From assembly GCA_021776095.1 (NCBI GenBank), contig JAJFGO010000057.1:1-37212 (forward strand): 37,212 bases of DNA. Reading direction: 5' to 3'. Positions within the stretch are counted from its first letter, which is position 1. Each line of letters begins with the position of its first letter. Below, piece after piece: positions 16,551-24,867 of this stretch. A program made the translations under genes and the position numbers. A model generated the notes under the pieces. The model was given only the letters and a program-made list of their open reading frames with translations. It ran no database searches and had not been told where the DNA came from. The DNA comes from Kiloniellaceae bacterium (GTDB lineage: Bacteria > Pseudomonadota > Alphaproteobacteria > Kiloniellales > J153).

Positions 16551-17708
16551 TCATGCCGCGACCGGCATGCAGTTCTTCACGCCCATCTCGTCGAGCGTCT
16601 CTTTGATGGCGCTTAACGCGCCGTGCATCTGTTCCGCCCCCATGCGGCCAATACAGCCGATGCGGAAGGATTCGGCGACGGTCAGCTTGCCCGGATAGAT
16701 CACATAGCCCTTGCGGCGCAGGGCGTCGTAGAACGCCTCGAATTCGAACTTCGGATCGCTCGGCGTGTGAAAGGTGACGATGATCGGCGCCTGCAAGTTG
16801 TCGGGCAGCAGAGTCCTGAAACCGAGCCCGCGCATGCCCTCGACCAGGATGCGGCAGTTATCCCGGTAGCGTCCGCCCCGGCCGGCGACCCCGCCCTCGG
16901 CCTCGAACTCGGCCAGCGCCTGATCGAAGGCCAGGATGCAATGGGTTGGTGGGGTGAAGCGCCACTGGCCGTTCTTTTCCATGGCGGCCCACTGATCGTA
17001 GAGGTCGAGCGCGAGCGAAACTGCGTTGCCTTTGGTCGCCTCCAGCGCGTCGCGCCGGGCGATGCAGAAGCCCATGCCCGGCGATCCTTCCAGGCATTTG
17101 TTGGACGACGCAACCAAAGCGTCGAAGCGGACCTCTCGGGCATCGAGCGGGATCGCGCCGAAGGCGCTCATGGCGTCGATCAGCAGGCTGCGCCCACGGC
17201 GCGCCGTGACCTCGGCGATCGCCTCGACCGGATTGAGAATGCCGGACGTGGTTTCGCAGTGGACCGCGGCCACGTGGGTGATGGTTTCATCGGCCGCCAG
17301 CGCGGCATCCAAAGCCCGGGGGTCGGCCGGCACGTCTTCCGGCGTTTCCTGAATTTCGAAGGCACGGCCGTAATAGGCGCAGATCTTGGCCATGCGGTGG
17401 CCATAGGCGCCGTTGACCAGGATCAGGACCTTGCCGCCGCGCGGCACGAAACCGCCGAGCATGGCCTCGACCGCGAAAGTACCGCTGCCCTGCACCGGCA
17501 CGCAGACGTGGCTGCCCTCGGCCCCGGCGATAGCGACCAGGCGTTCGCGCATGCGCCGGTTGACCGCGATGAAGCCGTGATCGCGCGAGCCGACATCGTG
17601 CAACATGGCCTGCTTAACCGTGGCCGAGGTGGTCAGCGGCCCGGGGGTCAACAGCCAGGGGTCGCCGGTCGGGCTTGCGGCGGGGCCGTCTGGGCGGTGC
17701 TGGGTCAT
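16551..17708 (-). CDS. phnW: 2-Aminoethylphosphonate:pyruvate transaminase PhnW
   Basis: A 385-residue class V PLP aminotransferase. It converts 2-aminoethylphosphonate and pyruvate to phosphonoacetaldehyde and alanine. It begins with WLLTPGPLTTSATVKQAML, the standard PhnW opening. It also has VCVPVQGSGTFAVEAML, D178 in LLIDAMSAFGAIPLD and the PLP lysine K204 in SSNKCLEGSPGMGF. The start is set at 17708 (MTQHRPDG); the frame stays open to 17837, but the extra 43 residues would run through the promoter region and are not family-like. It is the first gene of phnW-phnX-pbfA-like and is divergent from a LysR gene. Confidence 0.96.
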   Translation of the reverse strand: MTQHRPDGPAASPTGDPWLLTPGPLTTSATVKQAMLHDVGSRDHGFIAVNRRMRERLVAIAGAEGSHVCVPVQGSGTFAVEAMLGGFVPRGGKVLILVNGAYGHRMAKICAYYGRAFEIQETPEDVPADPRALDAALAADETITHVAAVHCETTSGILNPVEAIAEVTARRGRSLLIDAMSAFGAIPLDAREVRFDALVASSNKCLEGSPGMGFCIARRDALEATKGNAVSLALDLYDQWAAMEKNGQWRFTPPTHCILAFDQALAEFEAEGGVAGRGGRYRDNCRILVEGMRGLGFRTLLPDNLQAPIIVTFHTPSDPKFEFEAFYDALRRKGYVIYPGKLTVAESFRIGCIGRMGAEQMHGALSAIKETLDEMGVKNCMPVAA

Positions 17709-17803
17709 GGCCGTCTCGCTTGGTTGCGTCGGGTTGTCAGCCTCAACCCAGGCTTTACCGGGGCTTCGTGACAGGACGGCTTCCTTTTTCCGATATTCTG
17801 ATG

Positions 17804-17829
17804 CATAATTCAAATCCATATTACTTATG
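17804..17829. promoter_or_regulatory. Candidate LysR-type operator between phnW and lysR
   Basis: In the AT-rich 135-base divergent gap, CATAA at 17804-17808 and TTATG at 17825-17829 form an inverted repeat. Flanking ATTC/GATTC copies extend the dyad imperfectly on both sides. The position, directly before the LysR start and about 100 bases before the phnW start, fits autoregulation plus activation. This is a visual match only. Confidence 0.4.
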
Positions 17830-17842
17830 AGATTCATAGACC

Positions 17843-18721
17843 ATGACTATAAATCATGCCCACCTGAGGGCCTTTCACGCGGTTGCCGCCGAGGGCGGCT
17901 TTAGCCGCGCGGCCCAGGCCCGAAACGTCAGCCAACCGACGCTTTCCGGCCAGGTTGGGGCGCTCGAAGAGCGCTATGGGATCAAGCTGTTCGAGCGGCG
18001 CGGGCGCGGGGTCGAGCCGACCGACCTGGGCCGGGCCCTGTTCGACGTTACCCGGCGCATGTTCGCCCAGGAATTGGAGGCCGAACAACTCCTGGTCGCG
18101 GCCCGGGGTCTGACCAGCGGCCAGCTAAGGGTCGGCGCCGATGCGCCCTATAACGTCATCCCCATGCTGGCCGCCTTCAACCGGCGCTATCCGGGGATCC
18201 ACCTCTCGCTCACCTTCGGCAACACCGGCCAAGTCCAGGACGACCTGCTGCGCCGGCGCTGCGATGTCGCCGTCCTGCCTGACCTGGAACCGGACGAGCG
18301 CCTGCACGCGGTACCGGTGCGCCGCGACCGCCTGGTCGCCTTCGTCGAGCGGGGCCATCCCTGGGCGGCCCGGCGCAGCATCCGTCTGGCCGAGCTAGCC
18401 GGGCAGCGGCTGATCCTGCGCGAGCCGGGATCGAACACCCGCGCCGTGCTCGACCGCGCCATGAAGCGCGCCGAAGTCGCCCCCAAGGACAGCCTGGAGA
18501 TCGGCAGCCGCGAGGCGGTGCGCGAGGCGGTCGCCGCCGGCCTGGGCGCGGGCGTGGTCTTCGAAAGCGAGTTCGGCCGCGACGACCGCCTGCACCGCCT
18601 TACCCTGCGCGACGTGGAAATCGAAGCGGTCGAATACGCCGCCTGCCTGGCCGAACGCCGCGCCGTGCGCGCCGTGCGCGCGTTCTTCGAACTGGTGGGG
18701 GAGCAGACGGTGGAGGTGTGA
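17843..18721 (+). CDS. LysR-family transcriptional regulator beside phnW
   Basis: A 292-residue LysR regulator. The N-terminal helix-turn-helix is clear (HLRAFHAVAAEGGFSRAAQARNVSQPTLSGQVGALEERYG, residues about 7-46), followed by LFERRGRGVEPTDLGRAL. The rest is the two-lobed effector domain (GQLRVGADAPYNVIPMLAAFNRRYPGI; REAVREAVAAGLGAGVVFESE). It is transcribed away from phnW across 135 bases, the usual layout for an LTTR controlling its divergent operon. The likely effector is 2-aminoethylphosphonate or a catabolic intermediate (inference). It faces the end of the oxidoreductase operon, 81 bases away. Confidence 0.92.
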   Translation: MTINHAHLRAFHAVAAEGGFSRAAQARNVSQPTLSGQVGALEERYGIKLFERRGRGVEPTDLGRALFDVTRRMFAQELEAEQLLVAARGLTSGQLRVGADAPYNVIPMLAAFNRRYPGIHLSLTFGNTGQVQDDLLRRRCDVAVLPDLEPDERLHAVPVRRDRLVAFVERGHPWAARRSIRLAELAGQRLILREPGSNTRAVLDRAMKRAEVAPKDSLEIGSREAVREAVAAGLGAGVVFESEFGRDDRLHRLTLRDVEIEAVEYAACLAERRAVRAVRAFFELVGEQTVEV

Positions 18722-18802
18722 GCGAGCCGGTCGTGGCGGCATTGAGACCGCGTACCCGACGTAAACGGAATACGGAACTAGGCCTTCGCCCACTCCCGTG
18801 CC

Positions 18803-20443
18803 TTAAACTTCCTCCGGCACCATCTGGATGGCGCCGCAGGGGCATTCGGCGGCGCACATGCCGCAGCCCTTGCAGTAGTCGTAATTGAATTGGAATCGCT
18901 TGCCCGGGCCCAGCTTGATCACGGCGTTGTCGGGGCAGACGCCATAGCAGTTGTCGCACTCGAAGCAATTGCCGCAGGACAGGCAGCGCCGCGCCTCGAA
19001 CAGGGCGTTTTCCTCGGTCAGACCTTTCAGCACTTCTTCGAAGCCCGATTGCCGGCGCAGGGATGAAAGCTGATCCTGCATGCGCCGGGGCGCATCATCG
19101 TAGTACCAGTCGTTCAGGTTCTCGAAGGCGGCCAGGCCGGGCTTCGGCGGTTTTTCGTAGCGCGCGCCGCGCAGCCAGGCATCGATATGACGGGCCGCCT
19201 TCTTGCCGTGGCCGATGGCGACGGTGACGGTTCGCTCCGCCGGCACCATATCGCCGCCCGCGAACAGCCCTTCGCGCCCGGTCATCATCTGATCGTTGAC
19301 CTGAACCACGCCGTCCTTGGCGATATCCACCCCGGGCACCTGGGTCAGGAACTCGGTATCCACATCCTGGCCCAGGGCGAGGATCAGGCTGTCCGCCTCC
19401 AGGGTCTCGAACGCGCCGGTCGGCTGCGGCCGCCCGTTCTCGTCGATCCGCATCTTCTCGACGGTAAAGGTGGTGTCGTCGATCTGCTTGATGGTGCGCA
19501 GCCAGTGAATCATGACCCCCTCCTCCTCCGCCTCTCGGGCTTCGAAGTCGTGGGCCGGCATCTCCTTGCGCGAGCGGCGATAGACGATCATGGCCTCGTC
19601 GACCCCTAGGCGCTTGACCGTGCGGGCGACATCCATGGCCGTGTTGCCGCCACCGTAGACAATGACCCGCCGGCCGAGCCGCGGCGGCTCGTCGCCGAGT
19701 TCCATATCTCGCAGCACCGAAACCGCATCGAGAATCTTGCCGGCGGCATGGGCCGGGATCGCGGTGCGCTTTGCCAGGTGAGCGCCGACCGCGACAAAGA
19801 CGGCGTCAAATCCTTCCTCTGCGAAGGCCGCATCGATGTGCTCCATCTTGGTATTCAATTCCAGCCTGACACCCATCTCCACGATCCGCGCGATTTCCGC
19901 ATCGAGGATCTCGCGCGGCAGGCGATACTTCGGGATGCCAAAGCGCATCATGCCGCCGGCCATGGGCCCGGCCTCGCGCAGGGTCACTTGGTGGCCCAGG
20001 CGGGTCAGGTGGTAGGCCGCGGACAACCCGCTCGGCCCAGCGCCGACGACCAAGACGTTCTTGCCGCCGGGCGCGGCCTCGAAGGCCGGGACGAGGCCCT
20101 TTTCGATGGCGAAGTCGCCGAGAAACCGCTCAACCGCGTGGATCCCGACCGCGTCATCCAACTGCGCCCGGTTGCAGGCGTCCTCGCAAGGATGATAGCA
20201 AACCCGGCCCATCACGGCGGGCAGCGGGTTGTCTTGGATCAAGCTTTGCCAGGCCGCCGCGTAATCGCCTTCCTCGGCGTGGAACAGCCATTTCTGGATA
20301 TTCTCACCTGCCGGACAGGCATGGTTGCACGGCGGCAAACGATCGACGTATTCCGGCCGCGACGAACGCCAGCTTCCGGTCTGATTGGCTAGGCTCGTGC
20401 CGGGGTCGAGGGTAATGGCGAAGGGAAGATCGCTGTTGCTCAT
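18803..20443 (-). CDS. GltD-like FAD/NAD(P) oxidoreductase fused to 2x[4Fe-4S] ferredoxin (POR delta-type subunit)
   Basis: A 546-residue fusion. Residues 39-90 hold the N-terminal Fe-S cysteines seen in GltD-like proteins (C39, C43, C82, C86, C90). The FAD Rossmann motif is GAGPSG (134-139). The pyridine-nucleotide motif is VYGGGNTAMDVA (about 262-273), followed by VYRRSRKEMPA, whose paired arginines favour NADPH. FAGGD near 395 is the second FAD motif. The C-terminus carries ferredoxin-type cysteines (C487, C490, C493, C496, C499, C503, then C524, C527, C530, C534). Its start overlaps the porB stop by four bases (ATGA). It should pass electrons between the oxidoreductase and NAD(P)H, replacing the simple ferredoxin-like delta subunit. 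Confidence 0.88.
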   Translation of the reverse strand: MSNSDLPFAITLDPGTSLANQTGSWRSSRPEYVDRLPPCNHACPAGENIQKWLFHAEEGDYAAAWQSLIQDNPLPAVMGRVCYHPCEDACNRAQLDDAVGIHAVERFLGDFAIEKGLVPAFEAAPGGKNVLVVGAGPSGLSAAYHLTRLGHQVTLREAGPMAGGMMRFGIPKYRLPREILDAEIARIVEMGVRLELNTKMEHIDAAFAEEGFDAVFVAVGAHLAKRTAIPAHAAGKILDAVSVLRDMELGDEPPRLGRRVIVYGGGNTAMDVARTVKRLGVDEAMIVYRRSRKEMPAHDFEAREAEEEGVMIHWLRTIKQIDDTTFTVEKMRIDENGRPQPTGAFETLEADSLILALGQDVDTEFLTQVPGVDIAKDGVVQVNDQMMTGREGLFAGGDMVPAERTVTVAIGHGKKAARHIDAWLRGARYEKPPKPGLAAFENLNDWYYDDAPRRMQDQLSSLRRQSGFEEVLKGLTEENALFEARRCLSCGNCFECDNCYGVCPDNAVIKLGPGKRFQFNYDYCKGCGMCAAECPCGAIQMVPEEV

Positions 20444-21459
20444 GGCCGCGCCTCCTCAGCCAGCAGTCCGTACTTCGCGATATTCGCGTCCGCCATGCGC
20501 TGGATGGCCTCGATGTGCGCCCTGTCCTCCGCGCCCTTCTTGAACAGATGGGCGAAGCGCCGCTGCAAACGCAGGTAGTTCTCGGCCGGCACCCGGCGGC
20601 GGATCTTGTTCACGGAAACGACCGCGCCGTGTTCCGCTTCGAACAAGGGAAACAGCCCGCTCTCGACCGCCATGCGGGCGACCTTGATCGTGTCCTGCGA
20701 TGCCGAGCCCCAACCGAGCGGGCACGGCACCATGATGTGGATGTAGCGCGCGCCGCGAATCGCCATGGCTTTGGTGACCTTGGCTTCCAGATCGTGCAAG
20801 TCGGCGACGCTCGCGGTCGCCACATAGGGGATGTTATGGGCCATGGCAATCTGCGGCATGTTCTTGCCGGTGCCGAAGACATTGCCCGGCGCATCGCCGA
20901 CGGCCGGTGTGGTCGCGGTCCGCGCCATGGGCGGCGTCGCCGAGGAGCGCTGCACGCCGGTGTTCATGTAGGCCTCGTTGTCGTAGCAGACGTAGAGCAC
21001 ATCGTCGTTGCGCTCGAACATGCCGGACAAACAACCGAAGCCGATATCCAAGGTCCCGCCGTCGCCGCCCTGGGCCACCACCTTGACCTGATCCCGGCCG
21101 CGCACCCTGAGCCCGGCGGCAACGCCGGCGGCCACCGCCGGTGCGTTCCCGAACAGGGAATGGATCCAGGGAATCTGCCACGAGGTTTCCGGATAGGGCG
21201 TGGTGAAGACCTCAAGGCACCCGGTCGCGTTGACCGCGACCAACTTGCCGCCCGCCGCGCGCATGGCGGCATCGATGGCGTAGCGCGCGCCCAGGGCCTC
21301 GCCACAACCCTGGCAAGCCCGGTGCCCGGAGGTGATGGCATTGGACCGGTCCATGGAGGCCTGAACCGTCCGCTTGTCCTGGTCCATCAGCCGGTTGCCG
21401 ATGGTATGGGTCCCGGTTTGATAGAACTTGACCTTCTGGGCGGCGTCTTGCTCTGTCAT
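20440..21459 (-). CDS. porB: Pyruvate:ferredoxin (acceptor) oxidoreductase, beta subunit
   Basis: A 339-residue thiamine-diphosphate subunit. The proximal [4Fe-4S] ligands are C49 and C52 (HRACQGCGEA), C81 (VNATGC) and C246 (VPCPLGW). The TPP/Mg motif is GGDGGTLDIG (131-140) with CYDNEAYMNTGVQRS (about 158-171). ATGCLEVFTTPYPETSW is characteristic of the pyruvate type rather than the 2-oxoglutarate type. It has about 40 extra N-terminal residues compared with typical PorB. It lies 16 bases after porA and overlaps the GltD-like fusion gene. The reaction is pyruvate + CoA to acetyl-CoA + CO2 with low-potential electrons, or the reverse. Confidence 0.94.
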   Translation of the reverse strand: MTEQDAAQKVKFYQTGTHTIGNRLMDQDKRTVQASMDRSNAITSGHRACQGCGEALGARYAIDAAMRAAGGKLVAVNATGCLEVFTTPYPETSWQIPWIHSLFGNAPAVAAGVAAGLRVRGRDQVKVVAQGGDGGTLDIGFGCLSGMFERNDDVLYVCYDNEAYMNTGVQRSSATPPMARTATTPAVGDAPGNVFGTGKNMPQIAMAHNIPYVATASVADLHDLEAKVTKAMAIRGARYIHIMVPCPLGWGSASQDTIKVARMAVESGLFPLFEAEHGAVVSVNKIRRRVPAENYLRLQRRFAHLFKKGAEDRAHIEAIQRMADANIAKYGLLAEEARP

Positions 21460-21475
21460 TCGATGGTCCCCCTGC

Positions 21476-22732
21476 TCACGTGACCCGCCGCACCAGGCCG
21501 GGATTGAGGGCCCTCAGCAGGTTCTCGGCGATGGGGCCGGACCGACGGATTTCCCTCGCACGGGCCAATTGCCGGTGCACCACCTCCCAATTGAGGTCGA
21601 GAAAGGTCACGTCGTCGAGATTGTCGCACGCGGCCCGCCCGAAGACCTCGGCCAAAGACTTACGTGTGATCACCCGTCCGCCCAGGCCGGCGATGACCGT
21701 ATAGACCGGCATGGGGTGGCCACGCAGGGCCATACGAAGGTTCGAGGCCAACATGCCGCCGAGCCCCGGCGCGAGGCTTTTTTCGACGCAAACCACCCGC
21801 TTGGCGCCTTCCAAGAGATCGCACAGCGCCTCCAGGGGAAACGGCCTGAACGAGCAGATGCTGATACTACCGATCTTGGCACCCGCTGCGCGCTCTTGAT
21901 CGACGACGTCCTTGATGGTGCCGTTGACCGAGCCGAGCGCGACCACAACGGTCTCCGCGTCCTCGATGCGATAGGGCCGCACCAGGCCGCCGGATTCGCG
22001 CCCGAAGACTTTGGAAAATTCCGCAGCGATCGGCGGAATGCAGTCCAGCGCCTCCATCTGCTTTTGATGGGCCAGATAGCGCACCTCGGAGAACGCCTCC
22101 GGCCCGACCATGGCGCCGATCGAATACGGATCCTCGGGATCGAGCTGCTGGACCGGCTCGAAGGGCGGCAGGAACTCGTCGACCTGGGCCTGGGTGGGGA
22201 CGTCGATCCGTTCAAAGGCGTGGGTCAAGATGAAGCCGTCCATGCACACCATGACCGGGCAAGAGAGCAGTTCCGCGAGCCGGAAGGCCTGGATGTGCAG
22301 ATCCGCCGCCTCCTGGTTGGTTTCGGCGTGAAGCTGGATCCAGCCGGCGTCCTTCATGGCCATACTATCGCTATGGTCGTTCCAGATGTTGATTGGGGCG
22401 CCGATGGCCCGGTTGCCGACAGTCATGACGATGGGCAGGCCCAACCCGGCCGCGTTGTAGACAGGCTCGGCCATGAACAGCAGGCCCTGGCTGGCGGTCG
22501 CCGTGTAGGTGCGGGCCCCAACCGCCGAGGCGCCGATGGCCAGCGACAAGGCGGCGAATTCCGATTCCACATTGATGAACTCGCAATTCTCCAGGGTGCC
22601 GGCTTTGACCATGGCGCCGACGCCTTCGACGATGTGGGTCTGCGGCGTGATCGGATAGGCGCAAACCACCTGCGGCCGGCACAAGGCGACCGCTTCGGCA
22701 ACGCCCTGCGACCCTTCTATTTGCTTGAGCAT
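21476..22732 (-). CDS. porA: Pyruvate:ferredoxin (acceptor) oxidoreductase, alpha subunit
   Basis: A 418-residue subunit covering the pyrimidine-binding domain and domain II. Signs are VVCAYPITPQTHIVEGV, FINVESEFAALSLAIGASAVGARTYTATASQGLLFM and LPIVMTVGNRAIGAPINIWNDHSDSMAMKDAGW, all typical PorA blocks; the conserved Glu of ESEFAA activates TPP. The C-terminal half has the transketolase-C-like domain (VVVALGSVNGTIKDVVD; SICSFRPFP). It lies 12 bases after the gamma gene on the same strand. Confidence 0.94.
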   Translation of the reverse strand: MLKQIEGSQGVAEAVALCRPQVVCAYPITPQTHIVEGVGAMVKAGTLENCEFINVESEFAALSLAIGASAVGARTYTATASQGLLFMAEPVYNAAGLGLPIVMTVGNRAIGAPINIWNDHSDSMAMKDAGWIQLHAETNQEAADLHIQAFRLAELLSCPVMVCMDGFILTHAFERIDVPTQAQVDEFLPPFEPVQQLDPEDPYSIGAMVGPEAFSEVRYLAHQKQMEALDCIPPIAAEFSKVFGRESGGLVRPYRIEDAETVVVALGSVNGTIKDVVDQERAAGAKIGSISICSFRPFPLEALCDLLEGAKRVVCVEKSLAPGLGGMLASNLRMALRGHPMPVYTVIAGLGGRVITRKSLAEVFGRAACDNLDDVTFLDLNWEVVHRQLARAREIRRSGPIAENLLRALNPGLVRRVT

Positions 22733-22744
22733 GATTCCCCTTCC

Positions 22745-23305
22745 TCAAGCGGCTAGCGCGATATCGTAGGCCTCGCGGGCCGCGGCCACGTTGGCCTCGC
22801 CAACCGCGCCCGGAAACTTCTCGCGGATTGCTTTGGCGACCGAGTCAAACGCCAGCAGCTTGGTTATCGCCGCGAAGCCGCCTAGCAGCGCCGCGTTCGG
22901 AACCGGCCGCCCGACGTGCTTCATAGCCAAATCCGTCGCCCCGACGTCGCAAACATGGCCGGGGGGGAAGCGTTTCGCGTAATCGGCGATCCCCAGGTCC
23001 TCGAAGGTGCGGGTCGAATTGATCAGAATGTAACCCTCCGGATTCAATCCGGAGAACACATCGAGCGAATGCAACAGGGTCGGGTCCTGGACGATCAGGG
23101 CGTCGGGCTCCAGGATCGGCTCGCGCAGGCGGATCGCCTGATCGTCGACCCGGCAAAACGAGACCACCGGCGCGCCCATGCGTTCCGAGCCGAAGCTGGG
23201 AAAGGCCTGGGCATGTTTGCCTTCGTCGAAAGCGGCGACCGAAAGCAATTCGGCCGCAGTTACAACCCCCTGGCCGCCGCGCCCATGCAAGCGGATTTCG
23301 AACAT
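22745..23305 (-). CDS. porG: Pyruvate:ferredoxin (acceptor) oxidoreductase, gamma subunit
   Basis: A 186-residue gamma subunit and the first gene of the oxidoreductase operon. It begins MFEIRLHGRGGQGVVTAAELL, the glycine-rich hallmark of this subunit, followed by FPSFGSERMGAPVVSFCRV. GGGAGG lies about eight bases upstream of the ATG. With porA, porB and the fused delta-type gene it makes a complete four-gene set in the order gamma-alpha-beta-delta. The 183 bases upstream, before the convergent-side LysR gene end, contain the probable operon promoter. Confidence 0.93.
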   Translation of the reverse strand: MFEIRLHGRGGQGVVTAAELLSVAAFDEGKHAQAFPSFGSERMGAPVVSFCRVDDQAIRLREPILEPDALIVQDPTLLHSLDVFSGLNPEGYILINSTRTFEDLGIADYAKRFPPGHVCDVGATDLAMKHVGRPVPNAALLGGFAAITKLLAFDSVAKAIREKFPGAVGEANVAAAREAYDIALAA

Positions 23306-23488
23306 CTGTTAGCCTCCCTAAGGCCTGTCTATGCCCAAGTTCGACTAGGCGCTCATTGATCCGCATCAAATCGGGGGAGGGAGCCGGCCACTGGCGCGAT
23401 CAGTCGTGCGGCCTCTGAGTCCGGGGTGCCGGTGGTTGCCACCAAGGGAACTCCGGATATCGGCAGCTTCAAAGCGAGGCGTTATGAA

Positions 23489-24382
23489 TTAGATCCTGCC
23501 GGCCAATTTCGACGCAACGTCGCGGATCTTGGACTCGAATTTCTGCGCGGCCGGAGACAGCTGGGTATGGGCCTGGCGCATGATGTCAATGCGCCGCCTT
23601 GCTGTCGTGTCGGCAACCGGTAAGAACCGGATATTGCTTTGCGTTTTATCGACAACGAGACGCGGCAAAACGGTAACGCCAACGCCCGCGCGAACCAGCG
23701 CCAGTAGGGACGTTGTATTGCGTACCATCAGTTTGGAATCTTCAATGATGCGCTGAAGACCGTCATCAGGAATTTGGGCGCAGAGCCCGTTGGCGATGAA
23801 TGGCCACGCCGTAAGGTCGCTCCATGAGAGCGGAAGCTCGGCTTTCGCAAGAGGATGACCTGCCCCACAAATAATCCCGAACGCATCGGAAAATAGTTCC
23901 TCGCACTCGATATCGGCATTCGTGCCGGTGCCGGTCGCGATACCAAGGTCGACCCGGTCGCGTTCGATTTCGCGCAGCACAGCAACTGAATCCATATCGC
24001 GAATATCGACGTGCACATCGGGATGATCGCGCAGAAACCCCTGAACGACCGCCGGCAGAAACGCTCCGGCGACCGTGGGGACGACAGCGATACGCACGAA
24101 GCCGGACTTGGCATGTGCATAATACTCTATCGCTGCGACCGTTCGTTCAAAATGGTCGAGTTCGCGTGAGGCCTCGTCGAACGCAAATACGCCTAATGCC
24201 GTAAGCTTGCTCTTGCGTTCAGTTTCAAATAGTGGCGTGCCGAGATGTGTCTCCAGCTGTTTGAGCATCATCGAAACAGCGGATGGCGTTCGCCCAAGCT
24301 TGTCCGCGGCGTCGGCCAGATTGCCGTTGCGAGCCACAGTCACGAAGCAACGAAGCATTTCGGTCTTAATGACCAATTTCAA
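23489..24382 (-). CDS. LysR-family transcriptional regulator
   Basis: A LysR regulator of about 297 residues. The helix-turn-helix region is MLRCFVTVARNGNLADAADKLGRTPSAVSMMLKQLETHLG, and the effector domain contains GFVRIAVVPTVAGAFLPAVVQGFLRDHPDVHVDIRD. The start is uncertain: TTG codons at 24382 and 24376 keep helix 1 complete, with AGGA just upstream. The first ATG (24358) would cut into helix 1. It is divergent from the BCCT carrier across 485 bases and upstream of the oxidoreductase operon on the same strand, so either could be its target. Confidence 0.88.
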   Translation of the reverse strand: MKLVIKTEMLRCFVTVARNGNLADAADKLGRTPSAVSMMLKQLETHLGTPLFETERKSKLTALGVFAFDEASRELDHFERTVAAIEYYAHAKSGFVRIAVVPTVAGAFLPAVVQGFLRDHPDVHVDIRDMDSVAVLREIERDRVDLGIATGTGTNADIECEELFSDAFGIICGAGHPLAKAELPLSWSDLTAWPFIANGLCAQIPDDGLQRIIEDSKLMVRNTTSLLALVRAGVGVTVLPRLVVDKTQSNIRFLPVADTTARRRIDIMRQAHTQLSPAAQKFESKIRDVASKLAGRI

Positions 24383-24393
24383 TTTTCCTGAAA
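24377..24393. promoter_or_regulatory. Dyad TTTCA-N7-TGAAA overlapping the LysR start
   Basis: TTTCA (24377-24381) and TGAAA (24389-24393) are exact inverted copies with a 7-base AT-rich spacer. The dyad covers the proposed TTG start and ribosome site, where binding of the LysR protein would block its own expression. AT-rich palindromes of this size are common LTTR sites, but the match is visual. Confidence 0.35.
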
Positions 24394-24867
24394 CACGCTT
24401 AAGTAATTTGATTTTGACTGAAATGCATCGATCCGTCCATAGTCAGTACATTCCGGCCCGGCGAGCTCCAGGTCCCGAATCGCGTAGGCCCCGGCACCGG
24501 CCATCGCCAACGCCAGCCAGACAGCGTTGTTGAGTGGGTGAGATTTGAGTGTTGGGCCGAGGAAATCGAATTTGGGGAGGGCGGAGCCTCGACCACCGGT
24601 TTCTTAGACAGGCCCGGTTGGTCTAGCGCCAACGGAGATTTCGGAATCACCGAAGCCGGCCCTTAGGGCCGTCGGTTTTGATGCCGATAGTGTCGCAGCG
24701 GCTACGGGGGAAATTGTTCGCACTTCTATGATCTCACGCCTGGTCCGGAACGAACCGGCGGAGCAGGCAGGCGGACGGCGGCCGCAGAATAGCTAGCGAA
24801 GTCCCGGTCTCAAAAGAAAAACCAGACCCATAACAACAAAAATCTAGACAATTCTTAGGAGGGAAAG
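24383..24867. other. 485-base gap between LysR and BCCT genes with a possible gene remnant
   Basis: There is no full gene. On the minus strand a frame from about 24600 down to 24400 encodes a protein-like stretch (KFDFLGPTLKSHPLNNAVWL, then ALAMAGAGAYAIRDLELAG) with no credible start, which looks like a decayed fragment or chance. A short palindrome GGCCCTTAGGGCC lies near 24659-24671 and is followed by GTCGGTTTTG on the plus strand, terminator-like but with no upstream plus-strand gene. The last 60 bases are AT-rich and end with the BCCT ribosome site AGGAGGG (24857-24863). Confidence 0.45.

Noticed and set aside
15030-16616. Long plus-strand open frame (528 codons) opposite the phosphonate genes
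   Set aside because: It runs antisense across the PbfA-like and phnX genes and has shadow-type composition; both real genes carry full catalytic motifs.
18803-20443. Glutamate synthase small subunit
   Set aside because: The GltD-like core is present, but no GltB is nearby; the C-terminal double ferredoxin and the overlap with porB show it belongs to the POR operon.
21428-22756. Long plus-strand open frame (442 codons) opposite porA
   Set aside because: It is antisense to a complete PorA protein and has no recognisable motif.
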